Shown here one piece after another: positions 43,624-53,223 of a stretch of 64,000 nt of DNA. The notes below the pieces were generated by a model. That model was not told the origin of the DNA and did not search any database. It saw only the letters and a list, made by a program, of their open reading frames with translations. The DNA is from Desmonostoc muscorum LEGE 12446. GTDB lineage: Bacteria; Cyanobacteriota; Cyanobacteriia; Cyanobacteriales; Nostocaceae. Numbering within the stretch: the stretch's first letter is position 1; every line of letters starts with the position of its first letter. Location of the stretch: the NCBI RefSeq assembly GCF_015207005.2, contig NZ_JADEXS020000001.1, positions 5,727,001 through 5,791,000 of the forward strand. Direction: 5' to 3'. Position numbers and translations under genes: made by a program.

Positions 43624-46323
43624 CTATTGCCAATTGCCTACTAAAACATAAGGCGCCCAATAATAAGGATGAGGTGGTAAATTCTGCAACTCCTGAAAAG
43701 GTGGATTCAGCTTCAAAGATTCTAACAGCGATAGTTGAGCGTTCTTCAGAGCATCTGCTTGTTTCGCCCCTGGCTTTTTCAAGTCTTGGTAAAATTGACC
43801 CATAAATTCGGCGGTAGAAGCATCTCCTACAGGCCAGAGAGTGGCAAGGGTACTGCGTGCCCCTGAACGAACAGCCATTCCTGCCAAGCCTAAGACAGCT
43901 CGTTCATCGCCAGTAGCAGTTTCACAGGCACTCAACACCAATAATTCTACGGCTGTACCTGGTTCTTTGAGCAAAGCACTCAACTCATTAATACTGATAC
44001 TTTTCCCATCCCCTGTAATAATAAAATTCTTTTGGGGATTAGAACTAAATAGCCCATGAGTGGCTAGGTGAATAACAGGAAAATTTGATTTCAACTGTTT
44101 TTGAATAGTTTTGACAGTAAAATCTTCATTGAGCAGCTTTTGGGAAGCAGGAAAAGTTTCTTTAATTTGGTCTAATTCCTTGGGAACATTAACCAGTGCG
44201 GCAAAAAATTGTCCTTGTATTTTAATTTGCTCGCTAACTCCAGCAGCTAAGACTTTAAGTTGTTTCCTTTCCAATTGTTTAGGAGCGAGCAGTTGTAGAC
44301 TCGGAACCAGGGCAACGCTATATTTTTCAATGAGATAATTTTTGCCATCGTAGAGCGCAGCTACTGGCACTCTCTGCAATCTCCCATTTAGGACAAATAC
44401 TAAATTTTTGATTTCCTTGGGATCTAGCTGTGTCTCGAAAGGTTGGATTAGCCAATTATATACTTCTGCAAAAATTGGTAAAAGTGTCTGAAGATTTTCC
44501 TTTAATTCTTTGGGATTGGGGTTAGAAGTTAAGAGAATATTTCGTGCAGAGTTATTGATACTAATGTTGTCTAAATTATCGTAAAGCCGATCTAGAGTTT
44601 CATTAACTTCTCGTTCGCTAATAGGAATTACTACTTCCTGCAAGGGTTTTCCCGACACGGAAAGGATAACTTCTAAGCGATCTGGCAACACAATCGGATA
44701 AATTACAGCTGCATTGGCATCAATATTATCAATTTGCAACGCGATGTTTGCTGTTTCCGAACAGGGGTCTTGAAAAAAGTTATCTAGTTCTGCTAATTGC
44801 AGAGATTCTATCACTTGCCGGGCGAATTCTAGACGTTTTTGAGACTTGTTCGTTTCAGATTTTTCCTGCTTAATGGTAGGAGTAGAAACTATTAGCGAAT
44901 TTAATTCGTTGTCAGTCAAATTTGATTTCAACAGCAAATCTGCTAATTCTAGATAGACAGGTTTGACTTCTTGGAGAAAATCAAACTGGACATCTTGATT
45001 GTTGACGTTTAAATCGCTGCGTAGGGATTGCAGAGTATTAAAGGCGGCGGTGTATGCTGCGATCGCTCCTTTGATATCTCCCTGTTTTCGTAGTAAACTT
45101 CCTAACTGAGATTGCCAAAGATAAGTAATTTCCCTAGCATCACCACTGATATTTTGTTCTTGGGCTAACAACAGTGCTTGTTGCGTTAGTTTGGTTGCCT
45201 GATTTAATTGCCCTTGTTTGTGGTAAAATTTGCCCAAATACCCTAGAGCGTAGGTTTCGGTTCGTCTATCCTGTAGAGTCCGTGACTGTTGTAGTGCATT
45301 CTCTAATAAAGGTTCAACGTTATTTGTTTGGGCGCTTTGCATCAAAGAATCAGCAAAGTTAATCTGGGCATAAATAGCAGCACGACTGGGAGTAAGAGTG
45401 GCTAAGTTAGGTAGAATTTGATTTTGCAATGCTTGAGCATCTTGGCTCAACTGCGACTCCAACCCAGAGACAAAATCTTTTGCCCGTTGAATTAATTTAG
45501 CTTCCGAAAATCTCGACCAAGAAGCAATCCGGCGTTGCGTCTGTTCACCCCACCATCTTTGCGTCTCCAGTAATAGCTGGAAGTGATTGAGTTGTGCTTG
45601 AATTTTAGGTATTGGTGGCGCTGATGCTACCTTTGCTGCTTGGATATAGTAATTAACAGCTTGATTGTAGGGCGCTAGAGCATCCAAGACAGATTTGCGA
45701 TCGATAATTTCCGTCACTGCATCATAGTCCCAGCGATCGCGGATTTGGTTACCTAAGATCCGTTCGGTATTCCCCAAACTCACTAGCACCGCACTTTTTT
45801 CAGCCGATTCGGCACTTGATGACAGACTTAACTGCAAGATTTTTTGCGACTTTTCTAATAACCCTTGTCTGCGTAGGACATCACCGAGGCTGTGCAAGCC
45901 AATCGCTTCAGTTAAAGTCAAGGAATTACCCTTTTGAGTAAGGGTTTTGTGGAGTTCCTCGATTTGGGTTTGGCTACAGCTGGGGTTTTCGATCGCAAAA
46001 GCTTCAAGTAAAGTATTGCAAGCTTTGGGATATAAACCTAAATCTTGCAAAGCCTGGGATTTATTGATTAGACTCTTAGTCATTCCATCGCGATCGCCAA
46101 TTTTTTCATAAGCCTCAGCCGCCGCTTCCCATAACTTTGCTGCTGCTTCTAATTCTCCAGCGTTGTACCGTTGTTCACCTTCCCTTGCCAATGCTAGAGG
46201 ACTACCAGCATTAGCATGTAAACTAGAAAGATTTGACCAAGCTGGCATAGTCAAACTAGATAACAACCCCAAGAAAGCTGAAAGAATCAAAATTAATAAA
46301 CGACGGTATCTTTTAGAAATCAT
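43624..46323 (-). CDS. secreted TPR-CHAT domain protein
   Basis: Caspase-like CHAT protein, 899 aa from the ATG at 46323 (MISKRYRRLLILILSAFLGL), which begins a signal peptide; a longer frame would translate the repeat upstream. Several TPR units follow (for example EGEQRYNAGELEAAAKLWEA and GYLGKFYHKQGQLNQATKLT). The C-terminal CHAT domain has the catalytic His in HLATHGLF (about 755) and Cys in LSACETATGDERAV (about 798), then GARSTLATLWPVGD. It lies upstream-adjacent to a two-partner secretion pair on the same strand, an arrangement often seen in filamentous cyanobacteria. Target unknown. Confidence 0.92.
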   Translation of the reverse strand: MISKRYRRLLILILSAFLGLLSSLTMPAWSNLSSLHANAGSPLALAREGEQRYNAGELEAAAKLWEAAAEAYEKIGDRDGMTKSLINKSQALQDLGLYPKACNTLLEAFAIENPSCSQTQIEELHKTLTQKGNSLTLTEAIGLHSLGDVLRRQGLLEKSQKILQLSLSSSAESAEKSAVLVSLGNTERILGNQIRDRWDYDAVTEIIDRKSVLDALAPYNQAVNYYIQAAKVASAPPIPKIQAQLNHFQLLLETQRWWGEQTQRRIASWSRFSEAKLIQRAKDFVSGLESQLSQDAQALQNQILPNLATLTPSRAAIYAQINFADSLMQSAQTNNVEPLLENALQQSRTLQDRRTETYALGYLGKFYHKQGQLNQATKLTQQALLLAQEQNISGDAREITYLWQSQLGSLLRKQGDIKGAIAAYTAAFNTLQSLRSDLNVNNQDVQFDFLQEVKPVYLELADLLLKSNLTDNELNSLIVSTPTIKQEKSETNKSQKRLEFARQVIESLQLAELDNFFQDPCSETANIALQIDNIDANAAVIYPIVLPDRLEVILSVSGKPLQEVVIPISEREVNETLDRLYDNLDNISINNSARNILLTSNPNPKELKENLQTLLPIFAEVYNWLIQPFETQLDPKEIKNLVFVLNGRLQRVPVAALYDGKNYLIEKYSVALVPSLQLLAPKQLERKQLKVLAAGVSEQIKIQGQFFAALVNVPKELDQIKETFPASQKLLNEDFTVKTIQKQLKSNFPVIHLATHGLFSSNPQKNFIITGDGKSISINELSALLKEPGTAVELLVLSACETATGDERAVLGLAGMAVRSGARSTLATLWPVGDASTAEFMGQFYQDLKKPGAKQADALKNAQLSLLESLKLNPPFQELQNLPPHPYYWAPYVLVGNWQ

Positions 46324-46506
46324 ATAATTTTGGATTTTAGATTTTAGATTTTGGATTGACCCCAGCAATCAAGTCACCGGTTCTGTCATTTAATTTTGGA
46401 TTTTAGATTTATTCTCGCGTTTAAATTCCCTTCCTCTGAGACCTTTTTAAATTTTGGATGCAAGAATCTTCAATTCCATTATCCAAAATTTAAAATCTAA
46501 AATTCA
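46324..46506. repeat. ttttagatt / aaaatct repeats
   Basis: Two clusters of ttttagatt units with an inverted cluster (ccaaaatttaaaatct) near 46480-46503 separate the TpsB and CHAT genes. Confidence 0.85.
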
Positions 46507-46523
46507 CTCAGGGGTTGCTATGT

Positions 46524-48254
46524 TTAGAACGCTTTGTACTCCATCTGAAAATACACCCCATTTTCTTGCCATGTCCGCTTGCTATTATCAATATTTATTA
46601 AAGGAACACCCCAATCAAGGCGAGCTGTGAATCTATCCCCCATTTGCCAAAGTAGCCCTAATCCTGAACCTAGCAGAGTATTCGGGTCAGGATTTTCTCT
46701 ACCTGTATTCCAGACAGTACCAAAATCAATAAATGGTGCAACCTGTAAAGTTCCTCGAAGTTCCGGAAAACGAGCAATAGGTAATCGCAATTCTGCGGAA
46801 GCAAAAATGCCATTATCACTGAGTAAAACATCTTGGCGATAACCCCGCACTGTTCCTTGACCTCCCACACTAAATTGCTCAATGGAAAGCAGAGAACTAC
46901 TGGCCAATTGCACATTAGAACGCAACAACAAAGTAGGAGCTGCTGTTTGTTCTTTTGGCTGACTGAGGAGGCGCAAATAAATCATTTGTCCCCGCCAAAG
47001 GAAATATCGGCTATCTGGTTCGCTGTTATTAATTGTGGCGTCAAAAGCTCCAATTCCCAAATTAAACTCGGAACGAGCAGCTAGAACTTCTTGACGACTG
47101 CGGTGTAGCCATTCTTGGGCGAAACTCAATTCCGATACCCGCGTTTCTCCTTGAGCATCAGCCCCAGCAAACAGGGGAAAATCCACTCCTTGAATCGAAG
47201 AATTACTTTCGCGCCTGGCTGCGGTTAAAATCAAGGTGAGTTCTTGGCTAACTTCTGGGGTGGCTCTTTGCAGAACTGGCTGACGAAAAGATAATTCAAA
47301 CTCACGAGAATTTACTTCGATATCCAAATCCTGAAAAGGAGGTTCAATAATTTTGTTGTCGGTAATCCGATAGTTGAAGCCAATAGTGCCATTCCGAGGA
47401 TTCACTGGCAAGGTATAACCGCCCTCAAAGCTATTGCTACCATCGGTATTTTTGTAGGCGAAACTCAAGCGATCGCCAATTCCCAGAAGACTGGCTTCGG
47501 ATAAGGCGATGCCGCGCTCAAAACTACCAACGCTGGGGTTGCGGTTATTATTAATACTGAGTTGGGTATTAAAAGTTCTCGCCCCCTTGACTGTCACCGC
47601 TAAAGAATTCACACCTGGCCTAGTACCGGCGGTGAGTTCGGCGTCTAAGCTTTCAATTAGGGGATTGAGTTGCAGCAGTTGCAAAGCTTCTTTGAGGCGG
47701 TTAATATTTAGTGGTTTGGTAGTAGCGATCGCAATGCGACTGCGGACATAATCTGAGTTCAACCGTCCTTTAATCACATTGACTTGAATATCTTCTAAAC
47801 TGCCTTCTACTACCTGAATTTTGATGATTCCTGAGCGAAACTCTTGACTGGGAATGTAGGCACCAGAGGTAATGTATCCCTTTTGCACATACAATTCGGT
47901 AATTTGATTGGCAGCTTTCAGGAGTTCGGCAAAGGTAATTGGTTGTCCGGTAAAATTGGCGATCGCAGAGTTTAATTCTTCTTGGCTAAAGGCGCTATTA
48001 CCAACAAACTCGAACTTTTGCACAACGATACTTCCTGGAATATCTAGGGCGTCTTCCGGGGTTGGTGGTACTGTCGGCGGTATTTGGATGGGTACGTTTG
48101 TTGGTGGTAGAGGATTAGCCGGGGGTTGTTCTGGCGGTTTTGGGGTAACAGGATTAATCGGCTGGGCGCAAGCAGAATTTGTGTGATACAGCAAGAGTAT
48201 AAAAGTAATACAAGGAGATAAAAAAAATCTCCGTCGCCAAACACTTAATACCAT
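46524..48254 (-). CDS. TpsB-family outer-membrane transporter (ShlB/FhaC type)
   Basis: Two-partner secretion pore, 576 aa. A signal peptide is followed by a Pro-rich stretch (PPANPLPPTNVPIQIPPTVP), a POTRA_2 domain (about 78-152, FEFVGNSAFSQEELNSAI and GYITSGAYIPSQ), a ShlB-like domain and a 16-strand barrel with SVGGQGTVRGYRQDVLLSDN, the conserved barrel loop. It would export the TpsA protein encoded next upstream. The start is uncertain by a few codons. Confidence 0.93.
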   Translation of the reverse strand: MVLSVWRRRFFLSPCITFILLLYHTNSACAQPINPVTPKPPEQPPANPLPPTNVPIQIPPTVPPTPEDALDIPGSIVVQKFEFVGNSAFSQEELNSAIANFTGQPITFAELLKAANQITELYVQKGYITSGAYIPSQEFRSGIIKIQVVEGSLEDIQVNVIKGRLNSDYVRSRIAIATTKPLNINRLKEALQLLQLNPLIESLDAELTAGTRPGVNSLAVTVKGARTFNTQLSINNNRNPSVGSFERGIALSEASLLGIGDRLSFAYKNTDGSNSFEGGYTLPVNPRNGTIGFNYRITDNKIIEPPFQDLDIEVNSREFELSFRQPVLQRATPEVSQELTLILTAARRESNSSIQGVDFPLFAGADAQGETRVSELSFAQEWLHRSRQEVLAARSEFNLGIGAFDATINNSEPDSRYFLWRGQMIYLRLLSQPKEQTAAPTLLLRSNVQLASSSLLSIEQFSVGGQGTVRGYRQDVLLSDNGIFASAELRLPIARFPELRGTLQVAPFIDFGTVWNTGRENPDPNTLLGSGLGLLWQMGDRFTARLDWGVPLINIDNSKRTWQENGVYFQMEYKAF

Positions 48255-48255
48255 T

Positions 48256-48404
48256 TTGGATTTTAGATTTTAGATTTTGGATTAGTCATTGGTCATTTGT
48301 CATTTGTCATTTGTCATTAGTTATTTCTCCCCCTACCTCGCCATCTCCCCAGTCCCCAGTCCCCAGTCCCCAGTCCCCAGTCCCCAGTCCCCAGTCCCCA
48401 GTCC
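48256..48404. repeat. ttttaga and ccccagt tandem repeats
   Basis: A ttttagattttag unit, a gtcatttgtcattt series and at least nine head-to-tail ccccagt heptamers (about 48348-48402) fill the gap between tpsA and tpsB genes. Confidence 0.9.
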
Positions 48405-48415
48405 ATCTGTAAGGT

Positions 48416-51052
48416 TCAGTGACAATTAGATGAAGTTAACCCAGAACTATAGGGAGTAGGATTAGGCGCTTCGCTGGCTAGAACTAGCACACCTTGGGCA
48501 TTAACATACCAACCTCTCGCGGGAGGTGGCAGTTGCGAAGTATTATTCACCTCTGTAGCAGCACTAGCATCAACAGGCTCAAAACTAATTAAAGCTCCAC
48601 TACTTAGCTGTTCACTCGGTCGAGGTGGCAATCCTCCACGTCCGGTGATGGTAAATTCGCTTCTATTTTGACTTGCTGTCCCTCGACAAGCCTGAGCTAC
48701 CACTTGTTCTGGTTTAGCTACTTCTTGTGGTACATCGATAATTTCAAAATTATTTTCAGCCTCTGGTGTAATGATGCTGATTTCTCCGGCGATTCCCAGT
48801 TCGGAACTAGCAGTAATCTGACAAGTTGGACATACAAAGAATCCTCTGGTATTGATACTGATATTTCCTCCCATGCCCTGAACAGCGTCGGCGGTAATCT
48901 TACTGCCTTCTAACAGCGTCACAAAGTTGGCCGGACTAGAGCCAGCAATATTAATATTGCCTCCGTTCCCAGTTCCTCCAGCAGTGGCAGATATCTGACT
49001 GTTACGGCGCATGAGTAAGGAATTCGTTTGCAGAGATATGTTACCACCTTCACCAGATGTGGTGGACGCAGATAATAAGGCGCGATCGCTGAGTATCAAC
49101 TGATTCCCTTGAATCGTCAATCTTCCACCTGCTCCCATACCAGCATTGTCGCTAGATATCTGACTATTACCGGACACCTGTAAGGAATTCTGGACTCGTA
49201 AATCAATGTTGCCACCTTGACCCCCTTTGGTAGCCGCCGTAATTCCACCTTGACTTTCCACGAAAATAGAGCCAGCATTCACCCGCAACGTTCCTGCATC
49301 CCCAGTACCATCATTCCTCGCTGTCACCTGTGCGCCATCTTTGACAACCAATTGCCCAGTATTAATTGTCACATCTCCAGAAGTTCCACTGGGCACAGCA
49401 GGCAGTCTTAATAGCTGTTGCAACAGCGGATCGACTATGTTGGCTGAGGAGATAATCAAACTAGGATTTACGGAGCCTGGGACTTTGCCACTTACCTCTA
49501 CACTATCTTCAGCGTTAATGGTGACACTACCAGCAGGACCACTGGCTAAGGTGGAAGCATCAACTCTACCACCGTCTTTAATTACCAAGCGTTGAGTATT
49601 AATTGTAACGCTACCAGCCTTTCCTGGCCCGCCAGTACCAGCAGTTATTTGGCTAGGAGTGAAAACAAATGGTACTACACCTATCAACTCTACTAACTTC
49701 GAGGCATTCACAGTTACATTTCCACCTGAGCCAGTACCAGCAGTCACAGAGGCAATATTCCCTCCTAAAAGCGCAGTGACTTGCTGAGTTGACACTGTAA
49801 GAGTTCCCGCATTCCCAGCCCCAAAAGTTCCTGCCGTAATATTACTGAAGCGAGTAGGATTAAATGGTGAAAATCCTGACACTTGCAAATAATCACCAGC
49901 TTTAATATCAATATTCCCACCAGCAGCAGGTGTGTAAGTAGCGGCAGATATGGCTGCTCCATCTTGAACAACTAACCGGGGAGTGTTAACAGTAATATCT
50001 CCACTTTTGCCACCGCCGATAGTTTCTGTAAATAAGTTGCTGGAAATCTGCCCATCTGCTGTGGTACCCACTAAGGATAAGGATTCAGAGGCATTGACGT
50101 TAAGTCCCCCTGCTGATTGCGCTCCTTGGGTTTGAATTAACACCACCGAGCCATCGCGGATAGAAATGTTTCGCCCTTGCAACTGAATTGAGCCACTACC
50201 TGGTCCACTGGTATCTGCTAATGCCTTTTGAGATAAGGCAATATCTTGAAAGTTTGTCACCCCTTGATAACCTAAATTCCAGCCTTGAGGACTGGCATTG
50301 AGACTTACTAAACCTCCTGCCACACTACCTAAATCAATGCGTCCGCCCTCAGCTGTGAGCGTTCCTCCCTCTGAAATAATTCCTCCACCCACCAAAGCTA
50401 GGGTATTACCTGGCTGCACCTTTAGTCCGGCGGTGTCTCCCCTAGTAAAGGGTGAAAATATCGGACTTTCTAAACTGATGTTATGCCCTTGACCTTGGAC
50501 ACGAATCGCTTGGGGATTCTGCCCAAATTGCAAGCCTACTGGCACACTAATCGTTAGCCGAGGTGAAGAAGTTGAATCGGTTGCACTAAATTCTACGCCA
50601 TCTGCAAATTTAAGACTATCTGCCGTACTCGCCAAAAATGAGCCGCCAATATTGAGTTGAGCTTTCGCACCAAAGTTAATACCACTGGGATTGATGAGGA
50701 TGAAATTAGCACCGTAGTTTTCTTTAATTAAGCCATCAATATTGGAAATTGAACCACCTGTAACTCGGCTAATGATGTTAGTAATGTTGTTAAAAGCTGC
50801 GGTGTTGTTGAAAAAAGCTTCACCACCAGTAGGAACAGAAAATTCTCCAAAGCTATGGAAGAGGTTGCTACCGACTTGTGTTCCGCCTGTAATTAAAAAA
50901 TCCAGCCCTGGTGTGGTTCCTGGTGAAACCACAGTTTGTCCATCGGCAAGTGTGTTATCTGAAGAAATTTGTGCTAAACCAGGAAAGCCGGTAATTAGAC
51001 AGCAGAGATAAGCACTACTAGTAATTAAAATTTGGCGAAGAAATTGTTTCAT
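48416..51052 (-). CDS. TpsA-like filamentous haemagglutinin-type exoprotein
   Basis: Secreted beta-helix protein, 878 aa. A signal peptide ends near GLAQISS. The TPS secretion domain (about 30-270) includes NPSGINFGAKAQLNIGGSFL. The rest is a long series of strands such as GNIDIKAGDYLQVSG and GSVTINAEDSVEVSG, typical of filamentous haemagglutinin. It is first in the TpsA-TpsB-CHAT gene order and the likely substrate of the adjacent transporter. The C-terminal 90 residues (four Cys-containing turns, SPANFVTL onward) differ from the helix. Function may be adhesion or cell-surface display; unproven. Confidence 0.9.
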   Translation of the reverse strand: MKQFLRQILITSSAYLCCLITGFPGLAQISSDNTLADGQTVVSPGTTPGLDFLITGGTQVGSNLFHSFGEFSVPTGGEAFFNNTAAFNNITNIISRVTGGSISNIDGLIKENYGANFILINPSGINFGAKAQLNIGGSFLASTADSLKFADGVEFSATDSTSSPRLTISVPVGLQFGQNPQAIRVQGQGHNISLESPIFSPFTRGDTAGLKVQPGNTLALVGGGIISEGGTLTAEGGRIDLGSVAGGLVSLNASPQGWNLGYQGVTNFQDIALSQKALADTSGPGSGSIQLQGRNISIRDGSVVLIQTQGAQSAGGLNVNASESLSLVGTTADGQISSNLFTETIGGGKSGDITVNTPRLVVQDGAAISAATYTPAAGGNIDIKAGDYLQVSGFSPFNPTRFSNITAGTFGAGNAGTLTVSTQQVTALLGGNIASVTAGTGSGGNVTVNASKLVELIGVVPFVFTPSQITAGTGGPGKAGSVTINTQRLVIKDGGRVDASTLASGPAGSVTINAEDSVEVSGKVPGSVNPSLIISSANIVDPLLQQLLRLPAVPSGTSGDVTINTGQLVVKDGAQVTARNDGTGDAGTLRVNAGSIFVESQGGITAATKGGQGGNIDLRVQNSLQVSGNSQISSDNAGMGAGGRLTIQGNQLILSDRALLSASTTSGEGGNISLQTNSLLMRRNSQISATAGGTGNGGNINIAGSSPANFVTLLEGSKITADAVQGMGGNISINTRGFFVCPTCQITASSELGIAGEISIITPEAENNFEIIDVPQEVAKPEQVVAQACRGTASQNRSEFTITGRGGLPPRPSEQLSSGALISFEPVDASAATEVNNTSQLPPPARGWYVNAQGVLVLASEAPNPTPYSSGLTSSNCH

Positions 51053-51192
51053 TTTGCATAGGGGAAATTACCCGACGGAAAAAAAATATTTGAATGTTTT
51101 TTTAGTTGAATTGTAAGTACATTTAACTAAAAATGATATTATTGAGTTTATATTCGAGCCTAAATTTTGGTCAAGAAAGGTGTTTAAGTAAT

Positions 51193-51711
51193 ATGAACAA
51201 CTGGCAGTCTTGGGCAACTATGGCGACAGCCCCAATATTAGCTCTGGGTGTTATAGTAGCAGTCTCTGCGCCCAGTAGAGCTAACAGTGTACAAGTAACC
51301 TGCAAGACTAACGCCAGCACACCAAAGGTGATTTTGAGTTTGGTTAAAGACGGAAGTCCCAAAGATTACATGATGTTGAATTTTCTCCCAAAGTATTTCT
51401 CAACGGTAAATGCCGTGCAAAATTGCCAGAATACAGCTAAAACTTTACAAAATATCTACGATACGGATAGTTCTAAATATTTAACGGCTGATAAGCTCAA
51501 CGAGCAATCTGTTGTGTGTGCTGTAGAACGGAGAGGCATCGGTTGCAATCATTACAGCGCTCAGGTTTTATTTATTCTTAAACCAGTTGATAACCCCTCT
51601 CAAGCTTTATACGAAATGTTGGGTAGCGATTTTAAGCAAGCAAAGCCTTCCAATCTCCGGACTCTTAGCCGTACTTACACTAACACTAAACCTTTTTGGT
51701 GGCCATTTTAA
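51193..51711 (+). CDS. COP23-domain protein
   Basis: COP23-domain (circadian oscillating polypeptide 23) protein, 172 aa from the ATG at 51193 (MNNWQSWATMATAPILALGV), which starts a signal peptide ending near SRANS. Four Cys (VTCKTN, VQNCQN, VVCAVE, IGCNHY) are in the conserved positions, with LKPVDNPSQALYEML near the C-terminus. An upstream in-frame ATG at 51133 is less likely. It is divergent from tpsA. The biochemical role of COP23 is not known. Confidence 0.85.
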   Translation: MNNWQSWATMATAPILALGVIVAVSAPSRANSVQVTCKTNASTPKVILSLVKDGSPKDYMMLNFLPKYFSTVNAVQNCQNTAKTLQNIYDTDSSKYLTADKLNEQSVVCAVERRGIGCNHYSAQVLFILKPVDNPSQALYEMLGSDFKQAKPSNLRTLSRTYTNTKPFWWPF

Positions 51712-51843
51712 CTGGCATCAAATAAGTTCGAGATAAAAAAGTCTCTAATCCGGGCAGGAACTGGGTTGTATGGGTGTGGGTTAGATGATAGCGATCGCCA
51801 AAAGTTGACGAAATGAGAAATTTACTTCTCAATACTAGATTTA

Positions 51844-51920
51844 AAGGACATATTTTTCCTTGCGCTGCGCGTCTCGAAAAAAATATTTTTATTTTTTTTC
51901 ATAAATAAATTTAGGGGCTT
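51844..51920. repeat. 77-bp dispersed repeat, copy 1
   Basis: Differs at only 3 of 77 positions from 62752-62828 in the same orientation (begins aaggaca, contains ccttgcgctgcgcgtctcg, ends aggggctt). A shared short segment (taaacaaaactaca) follows both copies at about 90 bp, so the similarity extends in diverged form. Confidence 0.95.
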
Positions 51921-52421
51921 TAAGCCCTTTTGGCAGAGGGCAAAAATTGTATTTTCTTCCTTCTGCCTTCTGCCTCCTGCCCTCTGCCTTTCTTCGGTAA
52001 ACGAAGAGGTAAACAAAACTACATTTGTGTAAGCTGTGGTCGTCGATTGTTACTTCATTATTTGAAGTATACAGAAATACCTGTATTCAGCTAATTCATC
52101 CCGCATTTATGCAACGCCTTTAAATGTTTCTATATCAGAAAAATTTTAACAAAATATACATATTATATAAAATATACGCTATTAAAACATCTATTCAAAC
52201 ATAAACTCTAACAATAGGATGTTATGGTAAACACTGTTGATAAAATTTATGTTTAGCAGGTCAACTATCGAAATCCGATTTGATTATTGAATTCACTTGA
52301 TTGGCGAGGGAACAGAAAAGGAAGGATACTACTGATGATTTATTGAACTTCAAGCAAGCACAATAGATGTACAGCTTGAGGACATTGCAAAGCTCAATAA
52401 AACCTCAATTTTGAAACTGTA
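51921..52421. other. gap with ttctgcc repeats, no gene
   Basis: Tandem cttctgcc/cctctgcc units at about 51959-51992, a hairpin (tcttcggtaaacgaaga), then an AT-rich leader before the receiver gene. The stretch near 52085-52113 (tcatcccgcatttatgcaac) is nearly the reverse complement of 62599-62627. No gene is supported. Confidence 0.55.
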
Positions 52422-52862
52422 ATGTATATAAATAATAAATTTCCTACTCATCCTTCATTTCTTCAAGGCCTGCGAGTACTCGTTGTAGATAATGATGTCA
52501 ATTTCTGCAATTCTTTAACAGCGATGTTGCAATCTTATGGTGTGAAAGTGCAAGCGGCATTTTTAGGAGAGCAAGCTCTAGAAATATTTGTCCGATGGCA
52601 ACCTGATATCCTCTTGAATGGTATTTCCTCGCCAAAGGAGGATGGCTATACTCTGATTCACCAAGTAAGAACACTTGCGGGAGAGCGAGGCAAAGCAGTG
52701 CCAGCCATCGCTCTGACAAGCACTGTAACTGAAGATATGTATCAACACGCTCTTTTAGCTGGGTTTAGTCTATGCGTTGCTAAACCCGTAGTTGTTGATG
52801 ATTTTGTTGCTGTACTTGGCATTTTAGCAATTGCTAATAATCCTCATACTCATGATAACTAG
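52422..52862 (+). CDS. response-regulator receiver domain without phospho-acceptor Asp
   Basis: Single REC domain, 146 aa. The acidic pocket is LVVDNDVNFCNS, and the C-terminal block ends CVAKPVVVDDF with the conserved Lys. At the phospho-acceptor position the sequence reads LLNGISSPKEDGY where active domains have LLSDIGMPEEDGY, so Asp is replaced by Gly. It is close to the receiver at the C-terminus of the neighbouring kinase (1330 region) and may be a duplicated, non-phosphorylated copy acting by protein contact. It lies 361 bp upstream of the kinase, on the same strand. Confidence 0.88.
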   Translation: MYINNKFPTHPSFLQGLRVLVVDNDVNFCNSLTAMLQSYGVKVQAAFLGEQALEIFVRWQPDILLNGISSPKEDGYTLIHQVRTLAGERGKAVPAIALTSTVTEDMYQHALLAGFSLCVAKPVVVDDFVAVLGILAIANNPHTHDN

Positions 52863-52916
52863 CTTTAATTAATGTCTGAGATATATATAGTAGTCTAACT
52901 CTTTATAAATAATGAT

Positions 52917-53102
52917 ATGGGTCATTTATTTCTGGAGATAATTATTTTTAAAATACTACTAATGAATTTGATAAACGATAGGATTAATCTCACGAATTAT
53001 CAAATGTATATTTTAACTCAATTAGTTTTGCTTTTGAGTAGCGGAATTATTGGTATTGCATTTATTCTAGCTTCTTATTTATTAGCAATGACTTGGATTT
53101 AG
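52917..53102 (+). CDS. possible small membrane protein, 61 aa
   Basis: Weakly supported. The frame encodes a hydrophobic protein with a C-terminal helix (TQLVLLLSSGIIGIAFILAS). It lies between the receiver and kinase genes on the same strand. There is no clear ribosome-binding site; a start at Met 16 is also possible. It may be chance AT-rich coding. Confidence 0.35.
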   Translation: MGHLFLEIIIFKILLMNLINDRINLTNYQMYILTQLVLLLSSGIIGIAFILASYLLAMTWI

Positions 53103-53223
53103 AAAACTTAAGTTGTTTATTTAAATTGTACTTAAAGTATTATTAAGTACAAGGCAAGTAAGTAGACTGACCTAAAATATAAACCTAAATCTGCTAAACC
53201 ATTGCAGTGCTAAACTTGATCTT

